Of a stretch of DNA of 5,087 nucleotides, positions 4,535 to 5,087 are shown piece by piece (position 1 is the stretch's first letter; every line of letters starts with the position of its first letter). The notes under the pieces are model-generated. The model was not told the DNA's origin. It did not search any database and saw only the letters and a program-made list of their open reading frames with translations. The DNA is from Bacillota bacterium (GTDB lineage: Bacteria > Bacillota_A > Clostridia > Lachnospirales > Bianqueaceae). The DNA lies in contig JAFOIR010000328.1 of assembly GCA_017420625.1 (NCBI GenBank), positions 1 through 5,087 on the forward strand. The letters run 5' to 3'. Both the position numbers and the translations under genes were made by a program.

Positions 4535-5087
4535 ATGGAAAGAATTGACGAATTGCAGAGGGGCGGATTCAGACTCATTCAGGATCCCGAGAAGTTCTGT
4601 TTCGGAACGGATGCCGTACTGCTGGCTGATTTTGCGAAAGCAAAAGCCAGGCAAACGGTTTGTGATCTTTGTACTGGAACAGGTGTGATTCCGCTGCTCA
4701 TGCTGGCGCGGTATCCGGGATCTTTCTATACCGGTGTGGAGATCCAGCCGGATATGGCGGAAATGGCTTCACGCAGCATGAAGCTCAATGAGGTTGAAGA
4801 ACAGATCCGTATCCTTACAGGAGATCTTCGGGAAATCCGGTCACTTTTGCCGGCATCTTCCTTTGATGTAGTGACGGTGAACCCGCCCTACATGAAGGTC
4901 CGGCCGGACAGTTTGAAGAATGATTCAACTTCTGTAAGCCTGGCAAGACATGAGATCGCCTGCAGTCTGTCCGATGTGATGGCAGCTGCGAGGTATCTGC
5001 TCCGGACCCATGGACATTTCTATATGGTCCATCGTCCAAGCCGGCTTTCAGAGATCTTTGAAGAAATGCTCAAAGCCGGGATCGAAC
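4535..5087 (+). CDS. trmN6: TrmN6/YabB-type tRNA1(Val) adenine-37 N6-methyltransferase, C-terminus cut by window edge
   Basis: SAM-dependent enzyme of the TrmN6 (E. coli YfiC, B. subtilis YabB) family, which methylates N6 of A37 in tRNA1(Val). 184 codons are present; the family usually has about 240-250, so roughly a quarter is missing past the right edge. Visible features are the N-terminal MERIDEL and LIQDPEKFCFGTDAVLLADF (14-33), typical of the family; SAM motif I DLCTGTG (44-50); an acidic residue E69 at the end of strand two; GDLRE (96-100); the catalytic NPPY (116-119); and ARHE (137-140). ATG 4535 is chosen because the ERIDEL segment is family-conserved and an in-frame TAA at 4511 blocks extension; TTG 4553 would drop that segment. 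It follows ricT after 59 bases; in B. subtilis yabB is likewise near yaaT, with yabA between. The exact tRNA substrate in this organism is inferred from the family. Confidence 0.88.
   Translation, partial: MERIDELQRGGFRLIQDPEKFCFGTDAVLLADFAKAKARQTVCDLCTGTGVIPLLMLARYPGSFYTGVEIQPDMAEMASRSMKLNEVEEQIRILTGDLREIRSLLPASSFDVVTVNPPYMKVRPDSLKNDSTSVSLARHEIACSLSDVMAAARYLLRTHGHFYMVHRPSRLSEIFEEMLKAGIE

Noticed and set aside
4488..4688. 66-codon plus-strand ORF spanning the hairpin and overlapping the methyltransferase
   Set aside because: There is no Shine-Dalgarno before its ATG, the protein resembles nothing, and most of it overlaps the well-supported methyltransferase in another frame. It is also not a YabA remnant.

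Overview
The window looks like a chromosomal housekeeping locus of a low- to mid-GC Bacillota. A c-di-AMP receptor of the DarA/PstA type and a RicT (YaaT) protein sit in the thymidylate kinase / clamp-loader delta-prime neighbourhood known from Bacillus subtilis (tmk-yaaQ-yaaR-holB-yaaT-yabA-yabB). yaaR and yabA are absent here. That compaction, the CpsA-type LCP protein and the frequent TTG starts suggest a lineage such as Erysipelotrichia, but this is a guess from gene content, not a demonstrated placement.

Layout. Positions 1-1302 (minus strand) hold most of a membrane-anchored LytR-CpsA-Psr (LCP) protein; its C-terminus lies beyond the left edge. Positions 1303-1537 are a divergent intergenic region of about 235 bases. 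It contains one good promoter for each direction, an imperfect inverted repeat, and an orphan consensus ribosome binding site followed by a 16-codon ORF on the minus strand. From 1538 to the right edge there is a tightly packed plus-strand operon: tmk (dTMP kinase), darA (c-di-AMP-binding PII-like protein), holB (DNA polymerase III delta-prime), ricT (Fe-S subunit of the Ric/Y complex), and a TrmN6/YabB-type tRNA adenine-N6 methyltransferase cut by the right edge. Gaps are 34, 44, 4 and 59 bases, with no internal promoter or terminator recognised, so a single transcript from the extended -10 promoter before tmk is likely.

How the genes fit together. tmk supplies dTDP for dTTP synthesis and holB is part of the replication clamp loader. 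ricT acts in RNA processing through the RNase Y partner complex, and the methyltransferase modifies tRNA. darA reads the c-di-AMP level, which in Bacillota reports on cell-wall and osmotic state and DNA integrity. The divergent LCP gene acts at the cell envelope, attaching glycopolymers to peptidoglycan.

No clearly new multi-gene system is visible. The points worth a second look are at the level of translation and regulation: a stem-loop that may bridge a distant Shine-Dalgarno sequence to the methyltransferase start, the orphan leader ORF, start-codon corrections for tmk and holB, and a delta-prime subunit without its zinc-module cysteines.
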